From Marinobacter sediminicola (lineage in GTDB: Bacteria > Pseudomonadota > Gammaproteobacteria > Pseudomonadales > Oleiphilaceae), in NCBI RefSeq assembly GCF_031157525.1, contig NZ_JAVIXR010000007.1:1-64000 (forward strand): 64,000 nucleotides of DNA, given 5' to 3'. The translations under genes were made by a program, and so were the position numbers. The notes below the pieces were generated by a model. The model had not been told where the DNA came from, ran no database searches, and was given only the letters and a program-made list of their open reading frames with translations. Positions 35,113-44,790 of this stretch are shown here, piece by piece (within the stretch, counting starts at the first letter, position 1; the number at the start of each line of letters is the position of its first letter).

Positions 35113-38100
35113 ATGGTGGACACCCGCGAGCGCGTATTCCAAAACGACATTCTTGCCGCACTGGAAAGCCAGGGCTGGTTAGTGGGCAAAGCGTCCGAGT
35201 ACGACAAGGCGAACGCTCTTTATCCGGAAGACTTGATCGGGTATTTCAAAGAGGCTTGGCCCGAGCGCTGGGACAAGTTCGCCAAAGCCAATCCGCAGGC
35301 CCCGGAAAACGTGCTGATCCAGAAGACCGTTCGGGAGCTTGAAAAAAAAGGCACGTTGGATGTGCTGCGCCACGGTTTCAAACTGCCTGGCGTTAAAATC
35401 GATCAGTGCAGCTTCAAGCCCGACCACGGCATGAACCCGGATACGGAACGTCGATACAAAGCCAATCGCCTGCGCGTGGTGGAAGAAGTGTCCTATTCCC
35501 CTCACGCCAAACCCGAAGGCAAGTACAACCCGAGGCTGGATCTGGTGCTGTTTGTGAATGGCATACCTACGGCCACGCTGGAGCTGAAAAGCGAGTTCAA
35601 GCAAACCGTTGAGAACGCCAAGCGCCAGTACAAACAAGACCGTCCGGTAAAAGACCCCATTACCCGCAAAGCCGAGCCGCTGCTGACCTTCAAGCGCGGT
35701 GCCCTGGTGCATTTCGCGGTCAGCCAGGACGAGGTGGCCATGACCACCAAGCTGGCCGGTAAAGACACCTTCTTCTTGCCGTTCAACCAGGGTTCCTCCG
35801 AAGGCGGCGCCGGTAACCCCCGGGCCGAACACGAAAACACCTACGCTACGGCGTACCTGTGGGAACGCCTGTTCCAGAAGGATGCCTGGCTCAAGGTGAT
35901 CAGTCGGTTCCTACATCTGGAGAAGAAAACCAGCGAGGACTTCCACGGTAACCGCAAAACCAAGGAAACCCTGATCTTCCCGCGCTACCATCAGTGGGAT
36001 GTGGTCAACTCGCTGGTGAATACCACCCGTGCGGAGGGGGCAGGGCAACGCTATCTGATTCAACATAGCGCCGGTTCCGGCAAATCCAACTCCATTGCCT
36101 GGACAGCTCATCAGTTGGCTCAGCTGTACGATGAGAACGGCCAGAAGCTGTTCAACTCGGTCATTGTGGTCACCGACCGTACGGTGCTGGACAGCCAGCT
36201 TCAGAACACCGTCTACCAGTTTGAACACGCCCAGGGGGTGGTCTGTCCGATTACCCGGGATGTGGGCAACCAAAGCAAATCTGAGCAGCTGGCCGAAGCA
36301 CTGGCCGAGCAAACCCGCATTGTTATAGTGACCATCCAAACCTTCCCGGCGCTGTTTGATGCGCTGGATAAGTACCCCAGGCTTGCCTCTGGTCGCTATG
36401 CGGTGATTGCCGACGAAGCGCATTCCTCCCAAACCGGCTCATCGGCCTCCAAGCTCAAGGCGATTCTTGGAAGCGACCGGCCCGAAGGCGAAGACATCAG
36501 CGCCGAGGACATGCTGGATGCAGCGGTGTCCTCGCGCAAACCCAGCCAGCAGATCAGCTACTACGCTTTCACCGCTACCCCGAAGGCCAAAACCATCGAA
36601 CTGTTTGGCCGGGTACCCGATGCCTCACTGCCCAGAAGCGACGACAACAAGCCCGAAGCCTTCCATGTGTATTCCATGCGCCAGGCCATCGAGGAAGGCT
36701 TTATTCTGGATGTGCTGAAACGCTACACCACCTATGCGGTGGCCTGGAAGTTGGCTCATCCAGACGAAGACGACGAAACCGTGGACTCCAAAAAAGCCCG
36801 CACCACGCTGGCCAAATGGGTACGCCTGCATCCCTACAACATCAGCCAGAAGGTGGAAATCATCGTTGAGCACTTCCGGGCCAACGTGAAGCACCTGCTC
36901 GACGGCCAGGCCAAGGCCATGGTGGTCACCAGCAGCCGGCAGGAAGCGGTGCGCTATCAGCTGGCGATGCAGAGTTATATAAGCGACCAGGGCTACACCG
37001 ATGTTCATCCCCTGGTGGCCTTTTCGGGCAGCATCCTGCCCGATGACCATATCCCCGAAGAGGTAACCGAAACCAGCACCCTGCTGAACCCGGATCTCAA
37101 TGGTCGTGATCACGCCAAGGCCTTCGATACCGAGCAGTACAACGTGATGATCGCCGCCAATAAGTATCAAACCGGCTTTGATCAACCCAAGCTGTGCGCT
37201 ATGTACGTAGACAAGAAGCTTAAAGGCGTGGACTGCGTACAAACCTTGTCCCGGGTGAACCGGATTTTCCCGGGCAAGGAAACCTTTATTCTGGATTTCT
37301 TCAACGACGCAGACGATATTCTGGCGTCTTTCCGGGAGTATTACACCACAGCTGAATTGTCCGGCGTGTCGGACGCTCAGGTGGTCTACGACCTTCAGGA
37401 AACCCTGGATGCCGAGGGCATTTATCACTGGGGTGAAGTCGAAGCTTTTGCTCAGGCGTTTTTTGACCCCAAAGCCCAGGCCTCCACACTGAGTTATTAC
37501 TGCCACCCGGCCCGCGAGCGTTTCACCAAACGCTACAAGCTACTTCGCGACGAACGCGCCAGCGCCCGAGCTGCCAGAGCCCAGGCTGAGGCAGACGGAA
37601 ACACGGTGGGCCTGAAACAAGCCGAGACATTGTTAACCGAGATTGGCAAAGGGCTGGATCAACTCGACTTGTTCCGCAAGAACCTCACCGGCTTTGTGCG
37701 CTCCTACGAGTTTTTGTCACAAATTGTGTCCTTTGAGGACGCCGAACTGGAACAGCTGTGCGTGTTCGCCCGAACCCTGGCGCCACTGCTGCGGCAGGAG
37801 TCGTTGGATGATGATGACATCGACATTTCCGAGGTGGAGTTAACTCATTACCGGCTGACCAAGCGCAAAGAGCACGAACTGAAACTGGCGGATGATCAGG
37901 GCGAGTATAAGCTGGATCCGATTACCGGTGTCGGAACCGGAAAACCACACGATCCGGAGAAAAAGCGCCTTTCAGAAATTATTGAAACACTGAATGATAT
38001 TTTTGGTGCTGAGGTGAGTGACGAAGATCAGCTACATTTCGCACATGGGATTGCAGATCGAGTTCGCAGGGATGAACCTGTGATGGCGCAGGTAAACAGC

Positions 38101-38304
38101 CATTCCACGGAACAGGTCATGCACGGGCTATTCCCCAAGCGATTGACGGATCTGGTGCTGGACTCCATGACGGATCATGAGAAATTATCGATGGAGATCC
38201 TTGAAAGCGAACCAAAACAGAAAGCTTTTGCACTACTGATATTGAGTTTGCTGACGAATCAGCAGGCTCACCGGGAAGTGAGCGACCCATCCGTAGATTT
38301 ATAG
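35113..38304 (+). CDS. hsdR: Type I restriction endonuclease subunit HsdR
   Basis: 1063 aa. The N-terminal nuclease domain contains the PD-(D/E)xK-like motif (RLDLVLFVNGIPTATLELKS). Then follow the SF2 motor with Walker A HSAGSGKSN (about 320), the DEAH box (VIADEAHSSQ), motif III YAFTATPKAK and motif VI QTLSRVNRIFPGK, and a helical C-terminus for HsdM contact. It translocates DNA and cleaves unmethylated phage DNA away from the recognition site. AGGGAG precedes the start. Confidence 0.96.
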   Translation: MVDTRERVFQNDILAALESQGWLVGKASEYDKANALYPEDLIGYFKEAWPERWDKFAKANPQAPENVLIQKTVRELEKKGTLDVLRHGFKLPGVKIDQCSFKPDHGMNPDTERRYKANRLRVVEEVSYSPHAKPEGKYNPRLDLVLFVNGIPTATLELKSEFKQTVENAKRQYKQDRPVKDPITRKAEPLLTFKRGALVHFAVSQDEVAMTTKLAGKDTFFLPFNQGSSEGGAGNPRAEHENTYATAYLWERLFQKDAWLKVISRFLHLEKKTSEDFHGNRKTKETLIFPRYHQWDVVNSLVNTTRAEGAGQRYLIQHSAGSGKSNSIAWTAHQLAQLYDENGQKLFNSVIVVTDRTVLDSQLQNTVYQFEHAQGVVCPITRDVGNQSKSEQLAEALAEQTRIVIVTIQTFPALFDALDKYPRLASGRYAVIADEAHSSQTGSSASKLKAILGSDRPEGEDISAEDMLDAAVSSRKPSQQISYYAFTATPKAKTIELFGRVPDASLPRSDDNKPEAFHVYSMRQAIEEGFILDVLKRYTTYAVAWKLAHPDEDDETVDSKKARTTLAKWVRLHPYNISQKVEIIVEHFRANVKHLLDGQAKAMVVTSSRQEAVRYQLAMQSYISDQGYTDVHPLVAFSGSILPDDHIPEEVTETSTLLNPDLNGRDHAKAFDTEQYNVMIAANKYQTGFDQPKLCAMYVDKKLKGVDCVQTLSRVNRIFPGKETFILDFFNDADDILASFREYYTTAELSGVSDAQVVYDLQETLDAEGIYHWGEVEAFAQAFFDPKAQASTLSYYCHPARERFTKRYKLLRDERASARAARAQAEADGNTVGLKQAETLLTEIGKGLDQLDLFRKNLTGFVRSYEFLSQIVSFEDAELEQLCVFARTLAPLLRQESLDDDDIDISEVELTHYRLTKRKEHELKLADDQGEYKLDPITGVGTGKPHDPEKKRLSEIIETLNDIFGAEVSDEDQLHFAHGIADRVRRDEPVMAQVNSHSTEQVMHGLFPKRLTDLVLDSMTDHEKLSMEILESEPKQKAFALLILSLLTNQQAHREVSDPSVDL

Positions 38305-38331
38305 TGCTATCTCGGAACTGCCCAGGGAACA

Positions 38332-39135
38332 ATGATGAACGGAATAGTATTTGATGCCGGAATCCTCATCACAGCAGGATTGGCCGTTATTGGTTATTTG
38401 TGGAAATTAAGTCGCGAACGCAAAGAAAGCGCGCGTACCCTGTTGTTTCACTTGATGGAAATACGGCAAGAATTACTTATTGAGCGCCCTAAGCTCGCAG
38501 CTGCTGTTGATGCATTTCAAGCGGATTTCCAGGAAATCCTTGGGGACAGACCTAACTTGAGGAGCGTACTGGACAAGGGTTTCCCAAGAGAATACGTCGC
38601 AACTACTTTAACTTCATTAATGGATGGGTTGGTCAGGGCAGACCCAAAACTGCTTGAGAGCTATGAAATAGCGCTTTATGACTACTCCCGGATTAACCCT
38701 CTGCTGGCCCACCGCGTCCGCGGTATGAAATTGCTTCCTAAGTTATCGCAAAATCTAACGGGTATCATGGCTGACCTGACTGGCGCGTTGCCTGATGATG
38801 AGGGGGCGGAGTTAGTAAGCTCTCTCGGTAAAAAGGAACTCGAATCGTCCAGCGAGAAAGCGCTCCAAGAATTTGTGCTAGACCTTGAAAAAATAATTCG
38901 TCGTATTAGCTTTAGCGCGGGAATGTGGTTTTGGGCGTGTAGCTGGTTTTTAGGAGCAAGGCGCAGAAGAGACGCTATCCAAGATAAATCTGAAAGTATC
39001 GACCTACGCGGATTTATGGAATCCTTTTTCAGGGCGATTGCGCTGGCTAACAACCCTCCGGGTGAAGTCAGAGAACAAATCCAGCACGCGAAACTGGACG
39101 ATATCCTGGATCTGTGGGAAGCCTCTCTGGAGTGA
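38332..39135 (+). CDS. Membrane-anchored protein of unknown function
   Basis: 267 aa (or 266 from the second of two adjacent ATGs). One N-terminal membrane segment (DAGILITAGLAVIGYLW) with a basic inside flank (KLSRERKESAR) precedes a long helical cytoplasmic part. A short hydrophobic Trp-rich patch lies at about 200-212 (AGMWFWACSWFLG). No enzyme motif recognised. It follows hsdR by 27 bp on the same strand and may belong to the defence operon. Confidence 0.6.
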   Translation: MMNGIVFDAGILITAGLAVIGYLWKLSRERKESARTLLFHLMEIRQELLIERPKLAAAVDAFQADFQEILGDRPNLRSVLDKGFPREYVATTLTSLMDGLVRADPKLLESYEIALYDYSRINPLLAHRVRGMKLLPKLSQNLTGIMADLTGALPDDEGAELVSSLGKKELESSSEKALQEFVLDLEKIIRRISFSAGMWFWACSWFLGARRRRDAIQDKSESIDLRGFMESFFRAIALANNPPGEVREQIQHAKLDDILDLWEASLE

Positions 39136-39242
39136 TTAACCAACTAGGCGCTTGCCAGGGAACGTCGCAGCGTAATAGTTTTGCCGAGTTGTAATCCCTC
39201 CAGCCAGAGAAGGGGCTATGGGCAGTCTTGGCTATATTCTGC

Positions 39243-39485
39243 TTATCCTAACACCTTTCTCATCAAGCTGATGGCTGTTTGGAGTTCTCTTGGCGATAAG
39301 CCCAGTCTGGCGCTCACTGCTGCTTGGTTTGCTCCGTCCAAGCAGTGGCACCAAAGCAGAGCATGAGCGGTCTCCAAAGATCTAAGGCGCTCCTTTTTTT
39401 CCTCGACATAAATCCTGTCGTGGCGCTCTGCCAAAACGTCGATTATCACTTTCGCTACCAGGCTGTTCATTTCATCGGCCTTCAT
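39243..39485 (-). CDS. 80-aa helical protein with C-terminal HTH-like segment
   Basis: Starts MKADEMNSLVAKVIIDVLAE behind AGGA. The C-terminal part (NQAAVSARLGLSPRELQTAI) looks like a helix-turn-helix; the middle is charged and helical. No family recognised. Its promoter carries a palindrome, so an autoregulated small DNA-binding protein is a guess. Confidence 0.5.
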   Translation of the reverse strand: MKADEMNSLVAKVIIDVLAERHDRIYVEEKKERLRSLETAHALLWCHCLDGANQAAVSARLGLSPRELQTAISLMRKVLG

Positions 39486-39514
39486 AAAAAAATCCTGCAG
39501 TTTTGGTCATGTTG

Positions 39515-39536
39515 GTTGTAAACAACAATAATTATA
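39515..39536 (-). promoter_or_regulatory. Promoter/operator of the 80-aa gene
   Basis: On the minus strand a perfect -10 hexamer TATAAT (39531-39536) is followed at once by the palindrome GTTGT-TT-ACAAC (39515-39526) in the initially transcribed region, an arrangement suited to repression. Confidence 0.45.
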
Positions 39537-40001
39537 CGAGCCAAAAGGGCGCTAAATTGGCGTTGTACACACTTGTAGAAATATGCGCGGCAGAATAGAG
39601 GAACTGTTACTGGAGCGTTCTTTTAAGGGGCAGGACGCCTTGTTCATGGCAACGAATCTTGGAGAGACCAATTCACCAAGGCGAAGTTAAAGCAATGAGC
39701 GAGGCCGGAGTGGTCAGTGAGGGCAGGGTGGGTCAATGTGGACAGAGTGGACAGGGTGGACAGGGTGGACAGAGTGGCCACCCTGTGGATAACTTGCGAT
39801 GACCCCTGCGTTCGGCTCCATCAAAAGGCTCCACTAACCGGTGAGGGCTGGTTCCGATTTGATCTATGCCCGCATTAGGGCGTTTGTGGCTGCAGTTTTG
39901 GTCAGCATGCACGTTGACTGCGTTTGCAGCGGTCTTCAGGAGGTGTAATTTGACTTTGTGTCGTGTGGTTACAAGTGTGGTTATTTTTTAGGGTTGGAAA
40001 T
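39537..40001. other. Gene-free stretch at the island edge
   Basis: No coding frame. It contains the 9-bp tandem repeats (39738-39773), a perfect DnaA-box sequence TGTGGATAA (39784-39792), and a 16-bp near-copy of the tRNA-Arg anticodon region (39800-39815). Confidence 0.5.
39738..39773 (+). repeat. Four tandem 9-bp repeats GTGGACAGR beside a DnaA-box sequence
   Basis: Units GTGGACAGA, GTGGACAGG, GTGGACAGG and GTGGACAGA run head to tail, followed by the variant GTGGCCACC. TGTGGATAA lies 10 bp further on. They look like iterons but no replication gene is nearby. Confidence 0.7.
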
Positions 40002-40033
40002 AAAAAAGGCCCTACGCTTTCACGTAAGGCCTT
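40002..40033 (-). terminator. Rho-independent terminator of tRNA-Arg
   Basis: Read on the minus strand, AAGGCCTTACG pairs with CGTAGGGCCTT (one mismatch) around a short loop and is followed by a run of six T. It begins 9 bp after the tRNA 3' end. Confidence 0.85.
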
Positions 40034-40041
40034 GAAAAATA

Positions 40042-40118
40042 TGGCGCGCCCGACAGGATTTGAACCTGTGACCCCTGCCTTCGGAGGGCAGTACTCTATC
40101 CAGCTGAGCTACGGGCGC
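40042..40118 (-). tRNA. tRNA-Arg, anticodon CCG
   Basis: 77 nt with encoded CCA. The acceptor stem is GCGCCCG/CGGGCGC, the D-arm GCTCAGCTGGATAGAGT, the anticodon stem CTGCC/GGCAG around CTCCGAA (anticodon CCG), and the T-arm CAGGTTCGAATCCTG-like (here GGTTCAAATCC). Its 3' end points toward the accessory region, as at many island junctions. Confidence 0.97.
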
Positions 40119-40218
40119 ATTCGAATGCGACGGCTGTGCGTCAATTTCGAGAGCGCAATCTTACGTGCGCAGGCCCGTGCTGTCCAGCCCTCGGTGCGTT
40201 CGCCGGGGTTCCTGTGGG

Positions 40219-40758
40219 TTACGGGAATAGAAGGGCTGGAGTGATGTTTGCTAGCGCATCTTCATTGCTGAACGACACCTCGCCATCCTGAATAGTTACC
40301 TGATAACTCATGTTGCGCTCCGCCAGCTTAGCCAAGGCTTCAGTAGATTCGCTCGGCAGTTCAATAATCGTCAGATTTTTGAAGCGGCTCAGTTTACTTT
40401 TGTGCTTCTCCAGCCATACGGGAACAGCGCGAGCGCCATAAGCGTACAGGATAACCTGGCGCGCACGGTTGCAGGCTTTGCGTAGGCGGCTTTCGTCGGG
40501 TAGGCCCAGTTCAATCCAGAGTTCAATCTCATCACTCAGGCTTTTCTGCCACAGTTCCGGTTCGTCGTCTGTACTTAAGCCTTTGGTGAATTCCAGATCG
40601 TCGCTGGCATTCAGGGCAAAGGCCAGGAGGCGAATCATCATGCGCTCATCATTCTCTGACGGGTGTTGCGCTATGGTGAGCTGATGGTCCGCATAATAGT
40701 GCCTGTCCATGTCGGCAATATTGAGCGTGGCTTTTAATATAGTTGCTTTGAGCGCCAT
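40219..40758 (-). CDS. yaeQ: YaeQ family protein
   Basis: 179 aa matching the YaeQ family along its length: [60 protein letters not shown], then [17 protein letters not shown]. YaeQ has a PD-(D/E)xK-like fold, and its E. coli member was once linked to RfaH suppression; the true role is unsettled. It is the first core-chromosome gene beyond the tRNA. Confidence 0.92.
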   Translation of the reverse strand: MALKATILKATLNIADMDRHYYADHQLTIAQHPSENDERMMIRLLAFALNASDDLEFTKGLSTDDEPELWQKSLSDEIELWIELGLPDESRLRKACNRARQVILYAYGARAVPVWLEKHKSKLSRFKNLTIIELPSESTEALAKLAERNMSYQVTIQDGEVSFSNEDALANITPALLFP

Positions 40759-40833
40759 GGCTGTCCTGCATTGGTATCAAGATGTTGATTTGCGGTAGTG
40801 TAAAGCAATTCTGTAAGTGGTGAGTAAGACGAC

Positions 40834-41199
40834 ATGCCGATGTTGCGTGGTTTTCTGATTCTGGTTTTGTTTTTCCTGCTTGGTGAGGCCTTGCGGGTAC
40901 TTTTCCTGTTGCCGGTCAGTGGCGGCGTGCTGGGCATGATTCTTATGACATTATCATTAATGCTGCGGGGCAGGGTGAATGATGACCTGGCAACGGCAAG
41001 TCAGGCGCTGATCTCCGTGCTGGTGTTGCTGATCATGCCGGGTGTGGTGGGGGTGTTCTTCCTGGCGTCACAATTCTCAGGGCAGTGGCTGGCGGTTGCT
41101 GCTGCCTTGTTGCTGGGCACCTTTCTGAGCGTCCTTACAACACTGCTGGTCATGAAGGGCGTGCTTCGTTTATCGGCACAGAGACGCTCCAATGACTGA
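40834..41199 (+). CDS. lrgA: CidA/LrgA family holin-like membrane protein
   Basis: 121 aa with four hydrophobic segments and the family pattern FLLGEALRVLFLLPVSGGVLGMILM followed by a loop and LISVLVLLIMPGVVGVF. These proteins form small membrane pores linked to overflow metabolism, pyruvate uptake or murein hydrolase control. It overlaps lrgB by 8 bp. The lrg/cid distinction is not resolvable from sequence alone. Confidence 0.88.
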   Translation: MPMLRGFLILVLFFLLGEALRVLFLLPVSGGVLGMILMTLSLMLRGRVNDDLATASQALISVLVLLIMPGVVGVFFLASQFSGQWLAVAAALLLGTFLSVLTTLLVMKGVLRLSAQRRSND

Positions 41200-41914
41200 G
41201 TTCGTCAGCCGTTTTATCGCGATTCCCGACTTGCTTGCGGCCAGCCCGATACTCGCAATCGGGCTTACCTTGACCGCATTTTTTGTCGGAAACTGGCTGT
41301 TTGCGCGCATTGGCAAGCCATTATGGATGCCGCCAGTATTGCTCTCCGCAGTAATTTTATCGGCAGTGATTGCGGTGTTATCCATTGATTATGTTCGTTA
41401 TCAGGAGGGGGCGCTCTGGATTACGGTGTTGCTCGGGCCGGCAACTGTCGCTTTGGGGATTCCCCTGTATCAGCAAATCCATCATATCCGGGCTCTGTGG
41501 CTTCCGATTGTGGTTACACTGCCGCTGGCGGCCACAATGGCGGCGGTGTATGCCGTGGTGATCGCATGGACATTAGGTGCTACGCCTGAGGTGCTGGCGT
41601 CACTGGCCCCTAAGTCTGTAACCGCGCCGATTGCCATAGGTATTACCGAACAACTGGGTGGATCTGTGGCGCTGATGATGGGTGGGTTGCTGATTACCGG
41701 AGTGGTTGCAACGTTGTTTGTTGATCTTTTGGCGAAGTGGTTGCCGGTGGAGGATGAGCGCATTCTCGGGTTTGCCTTGGGCCTCAATGGTCACGCGATA
41801 GGCACAGCCAGAGCCTTCGAGATCAGCCATACCGCTGGCGCTTTTTCTTCTCTGGGGATGGGGCTTACAGGCGTGTTTACGGCGCTGATCCTGCCGTTGG
41901 TGTTTCGCCTTTGA
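41192..41914 (+). CDS. lrgB: CidB/LrgB family membrane protein
   Basis: 240 aa, six or seven membrane segments. The family block is GPATVALGIPLYQQIHHIRA, then LAPKSVTAPIAIGITEQLGG and GLNGHAIGTARAFEISHTAG. It works with the LrgA-like partner whose gene overlaps its start. Confidence 0.93.
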   Translation: MTEFVSRFIAIPDLLAASPILAIGLTLTAFFVGNWLFARIGKPLWMPPVLLSAVILSAVIAVLSIDYVRYQEGALWITVLLGPATVALGIPLYQQIHHIRALWLPIVVTLPLAATMAAVYAVVIAWTLGATPEVLASLAPKSVTAPIAIGITEQLGGSVALMMGGLLITGVVATLFVDLLAKWLPVEDERILGFALGLNGHAIGTARAFEISHTAGAFSSLGMGLTGVFTALILPLVFRL

Positions 41915-42081
41915 GAGCGCGATACGCCTATCGAATTCGCCGTCATTCAGTTCGCGCATAGCTGCAAGTTGTAATTTCGATTGCCGTAAGTAGTTTCCGG
42001 GACTAGTTTCTAATACAGGCGTCCGGTGCGCCCGAGGTTCGGTGCGCCGTAAAAACTCGTAAAACAACGACGGAAAACGCA

Positions 42082-43644
42082 ATGAAAAAACTACTCGCAG
42101 CTTTTATTGGTTCCCTTGCGCTGGCTAGCGCGCCAGTTGCTCTGTCTGCTGAGGCGACAAAAGAGCTTAAAATGGCGTACGACGCCGATCCGGTAACCCT
42201 CGATATTCATGAGCAGCTCTCCGGCGGCATTCTGCAGCTATCCCATATGTCTTTTGATCCGCTAGTACGCTGGACCAAAGACCTCGATTTTGAGCCCCGC
42301 CTTGCTGAAAGCTGGGAGCGTGTTGATGAGAACACCATGCGCTTCAAGCTGCGTGAGGGGGTGAAGTTCCATTCCGGCAACGAACTCACCACCAAAGATG
42401 TGAAGTTCACCTACGATCGCCTGAAGGAAAGCCAGGACTTCAAAGCCATCTTCAAGCCCTTTAGTGGCATTAATATTATTGACGATTACACCTTTGAACT
42501 GGTAACCAGCGAGCCATTTCCGCTACTGCTCAATACCGCCACCTACATCTTCCCGCTGGACAGCGAGTTTTATTCCGGTGAAACAGAAGACGGCAAGATG
42601 AAGGGCGCTATCCTGAAGCACGGTAACTCTTTTGCTTCCGGTAATCTGTCAGGTACTGGTCCCTACAAGGTGACATCCCGCCAGCAGGGCGTGCGTATGG
42701 AATTTGAGCGCTTTGCGAACTATTGGGATGAAGAGTCCCCAGGTAACGTAAAGAAAATCGTGCTGACACCAATCAAAGAGAACAATACGCGGGTTTCGGC
42801 ACTGCTGTCTGGCGGTGTGGATTTTATCGCCCCGGTACCACCTACCGATCTTGATCGCATCAAGCGTGATAAGAACTCGGAGCTGGTTACCATGAGCGGT
42901 ACCCGCATCATCCTGTTTCACATGAATCAGGATCGGGTTGAAGCCTTCAAGAACCCAAAGGTTCGCCAGGCGGTCGCTTATGCCATCAATCAGGAAGGCA
43001 TTGCAGCCAAGATCATGAAAGGCTTTGCCACACCTGCAGCTCAGCTGTCACCGGCTGGCTACCAGGGTTACAACGAATCCTTGAAACCACGCTATGACGT
43101 GAAAAAGGCCCAACAGCTGATGAAAGAGGCCGGCTATGAAGACGGCTTCACCATCACCATGATGGCGCCGAACAACCGCTACGTGAACGATGACAAGATC
43201 GCGCAGGCAGCAGCTGCCATGCTGGCCCGTATCAACATCAAAGTGGATCTGAAGACTTTGCCAAAAGCTCAGTACTGGCCGGAGTTTGATAACCGTTCTG
43301 GCGACATGATGCTGATTGGCTGGCACGCAGATACGGAAGATTCTGCCAACTTCTACGAGTTTCTGACCTTCTGCACAGAAGCGGGCAGTGGCGCAGGCCA
43401 GTACAACGCCGGTAACTACTGCAACCCGGAAATCGACGCCTTGGTAGCAAAAGCCAGCGTAGAGACCGATATTGCCAAGCGCACCGCCATGCTGCAGGAA
43501 GTTGAGCAGCGCCTATACGACGATGCCGCGTTCATTCCGCTGCACTGGCAGGATCTGGCTTGGGCCAGCAAGAAGAACGTGAAGATTGAGCCGATTCTGA
43601 ACGTTATGAACTTCCCTTATCTGGGTGATCTGGTCGTAGAGTAA
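42082..43644 (+). CDS. Dipeptide/oligopeptide ABC transporter substrate-binding protein
   Basis: 520 aa with signal peptide (MKKLLAAFIGSLALASAPVA, cleavage near residue 23), SBP_bac_5 family. Typical blocks are LSHMSFDPLVRWTKDLDFEP, KLREGVKFHSGNELTTKDVK and a late HWQDLAWASKKNV. It captures di- or oligopeptides in the periplasm for the DppBCDF-like transporter that follows. A terminator-like hairpin separates it from the permease genes, letting it be made in excess. Confidence 0.93.
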   Translation: MKKLLAAFIGSLALASAPVALSAEATKELKMAYDADPVTLDIHEQLSGGILQLSHMSFDPLVRWTKDLDFEPRLAESWERVDENTMRFKLREGVKFHSGNELTTKDVKFTYDRLKESQDFKAIFKPFSGINIIDDYTFELVTSEPFPLLLNTATYIFPLDSEFYSGETEDGKMKGAILKHGNSFASGNLSGTGPYKVTSRQQGVRMEFERFANYWDEESPGNVKKIVLTPIKENNTRVSALLSGGVDFIAPVPPTDLDRIKRDKNSELVTMSGTRIILFHMNQDRVEAFKNPKVRQAVAYAINQEGIAAKIMKGFATPAAQLSPAGYQGYNESLKPRYDVKKAQQLMKEAGYEDGFTITMMAPNNRYVNDDKIAQAAAAMLARINIKVDLKTLPKAQYWPEFDNRSGDMMLIGWHADTEDSANFYEFLTFCTEAGSGAGQYNAGNYCNPEIDALVAKASVETDIAKRTAMLQEVEQRLYDDAAFIPLHWQDLAWASKKNVKIEPILNVMNFPYLGDLVVE

Positions 43645-43671
43645 AGGGGAAAACTGCCCCCCTCTCTCCAA

Positions 43672-43714
43672 CCTCTCTCCCGCCTTTCGTTAGGTAAAGG
43701 GAGAGAGGCTTTTT
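43672..43714 (+). terminator. Terminator/attenuator between binding protein and permease genes
   Basis: CCTCTCTCCC (43672-43681) pairs perfectly with GGGAGAGAGG (43699-43708), followed by CTTTTT. A 10-bp stem plus T-run should stop a large share of transcripts before the permease genes. Confidence 0.8.
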
Positions 43715-43740
43715 AAATACTCATCAGTGGTAATTCCTGC

Positions 43741-44790
43741 ATGTTAGCGTTTTTGGTTCAACGCATTTCCCAGGCAGTGTTGGTCATGTTCGTGATCAGT
43801 GTGATCGCCTTTGCCATTCAGGATGGCCTTGGTGACCCGCTTCAGGAAATGGTCGGCATGTCTGTTTCCATGGAGGAGCGCGAAGCCCTGCGTGAAGAAC
43901 TGGGGCTGAATGATTCCATGGTGGTTCAGTACCTGCGCTTTGCGGGCAAAGCCATTCAGGGCGATTTGGGCAACTCCTATTTTTACGGCAAGCCAACGCT
44001 CACAGTGATTGCAGAGCATCTGCCGGCCACTCTGGAGTTGGTGATCGGTGCCAGCCTCATCATCATGCTGTTGTCTGTACCCATTGGCGTTTATGCCGCC
44101 ATCCGGCCTCAGGCCTGGTTGGCCAAGTTTTTCATGGGCGTGAGCACGGTAGGAATCTCCATTCCTGTGTTTCTTACGGCCATTGTTCTTATCCAGATAT
44201 ATTCCATTGGCATTACCGTTGAGTGGTTTCCTGTAGATTCCGGTTGGGGCCAGTGGCTGAACGGTGCCTTGAGTACTGATGGCGGCATGCCCTCCTACGG
44301 GCGTGGCGATGACCTGAAGCACCTTTTTGGAACCTGGAATTCCGGCTTTTTCTCAGAGCTCGGGCTGATGCATCTCGTATTGCCCTGCGTCTCCTTGGCA
44401 TCCATCATGCTGCCGCTGTTTATCCGCCTGATCCGTGCAGAAATGATGGAAGTGCTGCAAAGCGATTACATTCGTTATGCCCGGGCAAAAGGCCTGAGCT
44501 CGGCACGCATTAACTTTCTCCATGCTCTCAAGAACACCATGTTGCCAGTCATTACCGTAGGTGGTGTGCAGGTGGGTGTTATGGTGGCTTACACAATTCT
44601 TACGGAAACCGTGTTCCAGTGGCCCGGCGTTGGGTTGATGTTTCTGGAAGCCATTACCCGAAGCGATATTCCTCTGATCGTCGCCTACCTGATGGTGGTG
44701 GGGCTGATTTTCGTGATCACTAACACACTGGTGGACCTGGTTTACGGGCTGGTGAACCCCACGGTGAAACTGACAGGTAAGAAAGCATGA
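43741..44790 (+). CDS. dppB: Dipeptide ABC transporter permease 1 (DppB-like)
   Basis: 349 aa, six membrane segments, N-terminal MLAFLVQRISQAVLVMFVIS typical of DppB/OppB and the coupling motif DYIRYARAKGLSSARINFLH. The insert at about 165-200 (DSGWGQWLNGALSTDGGMPS) is periplasmic. It overlaps the next gene by 4 bp and forms the channel with DppC. Confidence 0.95.
   Translation: MLAFLVQRISQAVLVMFVISVIAFAIQDGLGDPLQEMVGMSVSMEEREALREELGLNDSMVVQYLRFAGKAIQGDLGNSYFYGKPTLTVIAEHLPATLELVIGASLIIMLLSVPIGVYAAIRPQAWLAKFFMGVSTVGISIPVFLTAIVLIQIYSIGITVEWFPVDSGWGQWLNGALSTDGGMPSYGRGDDLKHLFGTWNSGFFSELGLMHLVLPCVSLASIMLPLFIRLIRAEMMEVLQSDYIRYARAKGLSSARINFLHALKNTMLPVITVGGVQVGVMVAYTILTETVFQWPGVGLMFLEAITRSDIPLIVAYLMVVGLIFVITNTLVDLVYGLVNPTVKLTGKKA

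Noticed and set aside
39738..39773. Tandem repeats considered as a CRISPR array
   Set aside because: Units are 9 bp and contiguous with no spacers; no cas gene is present.
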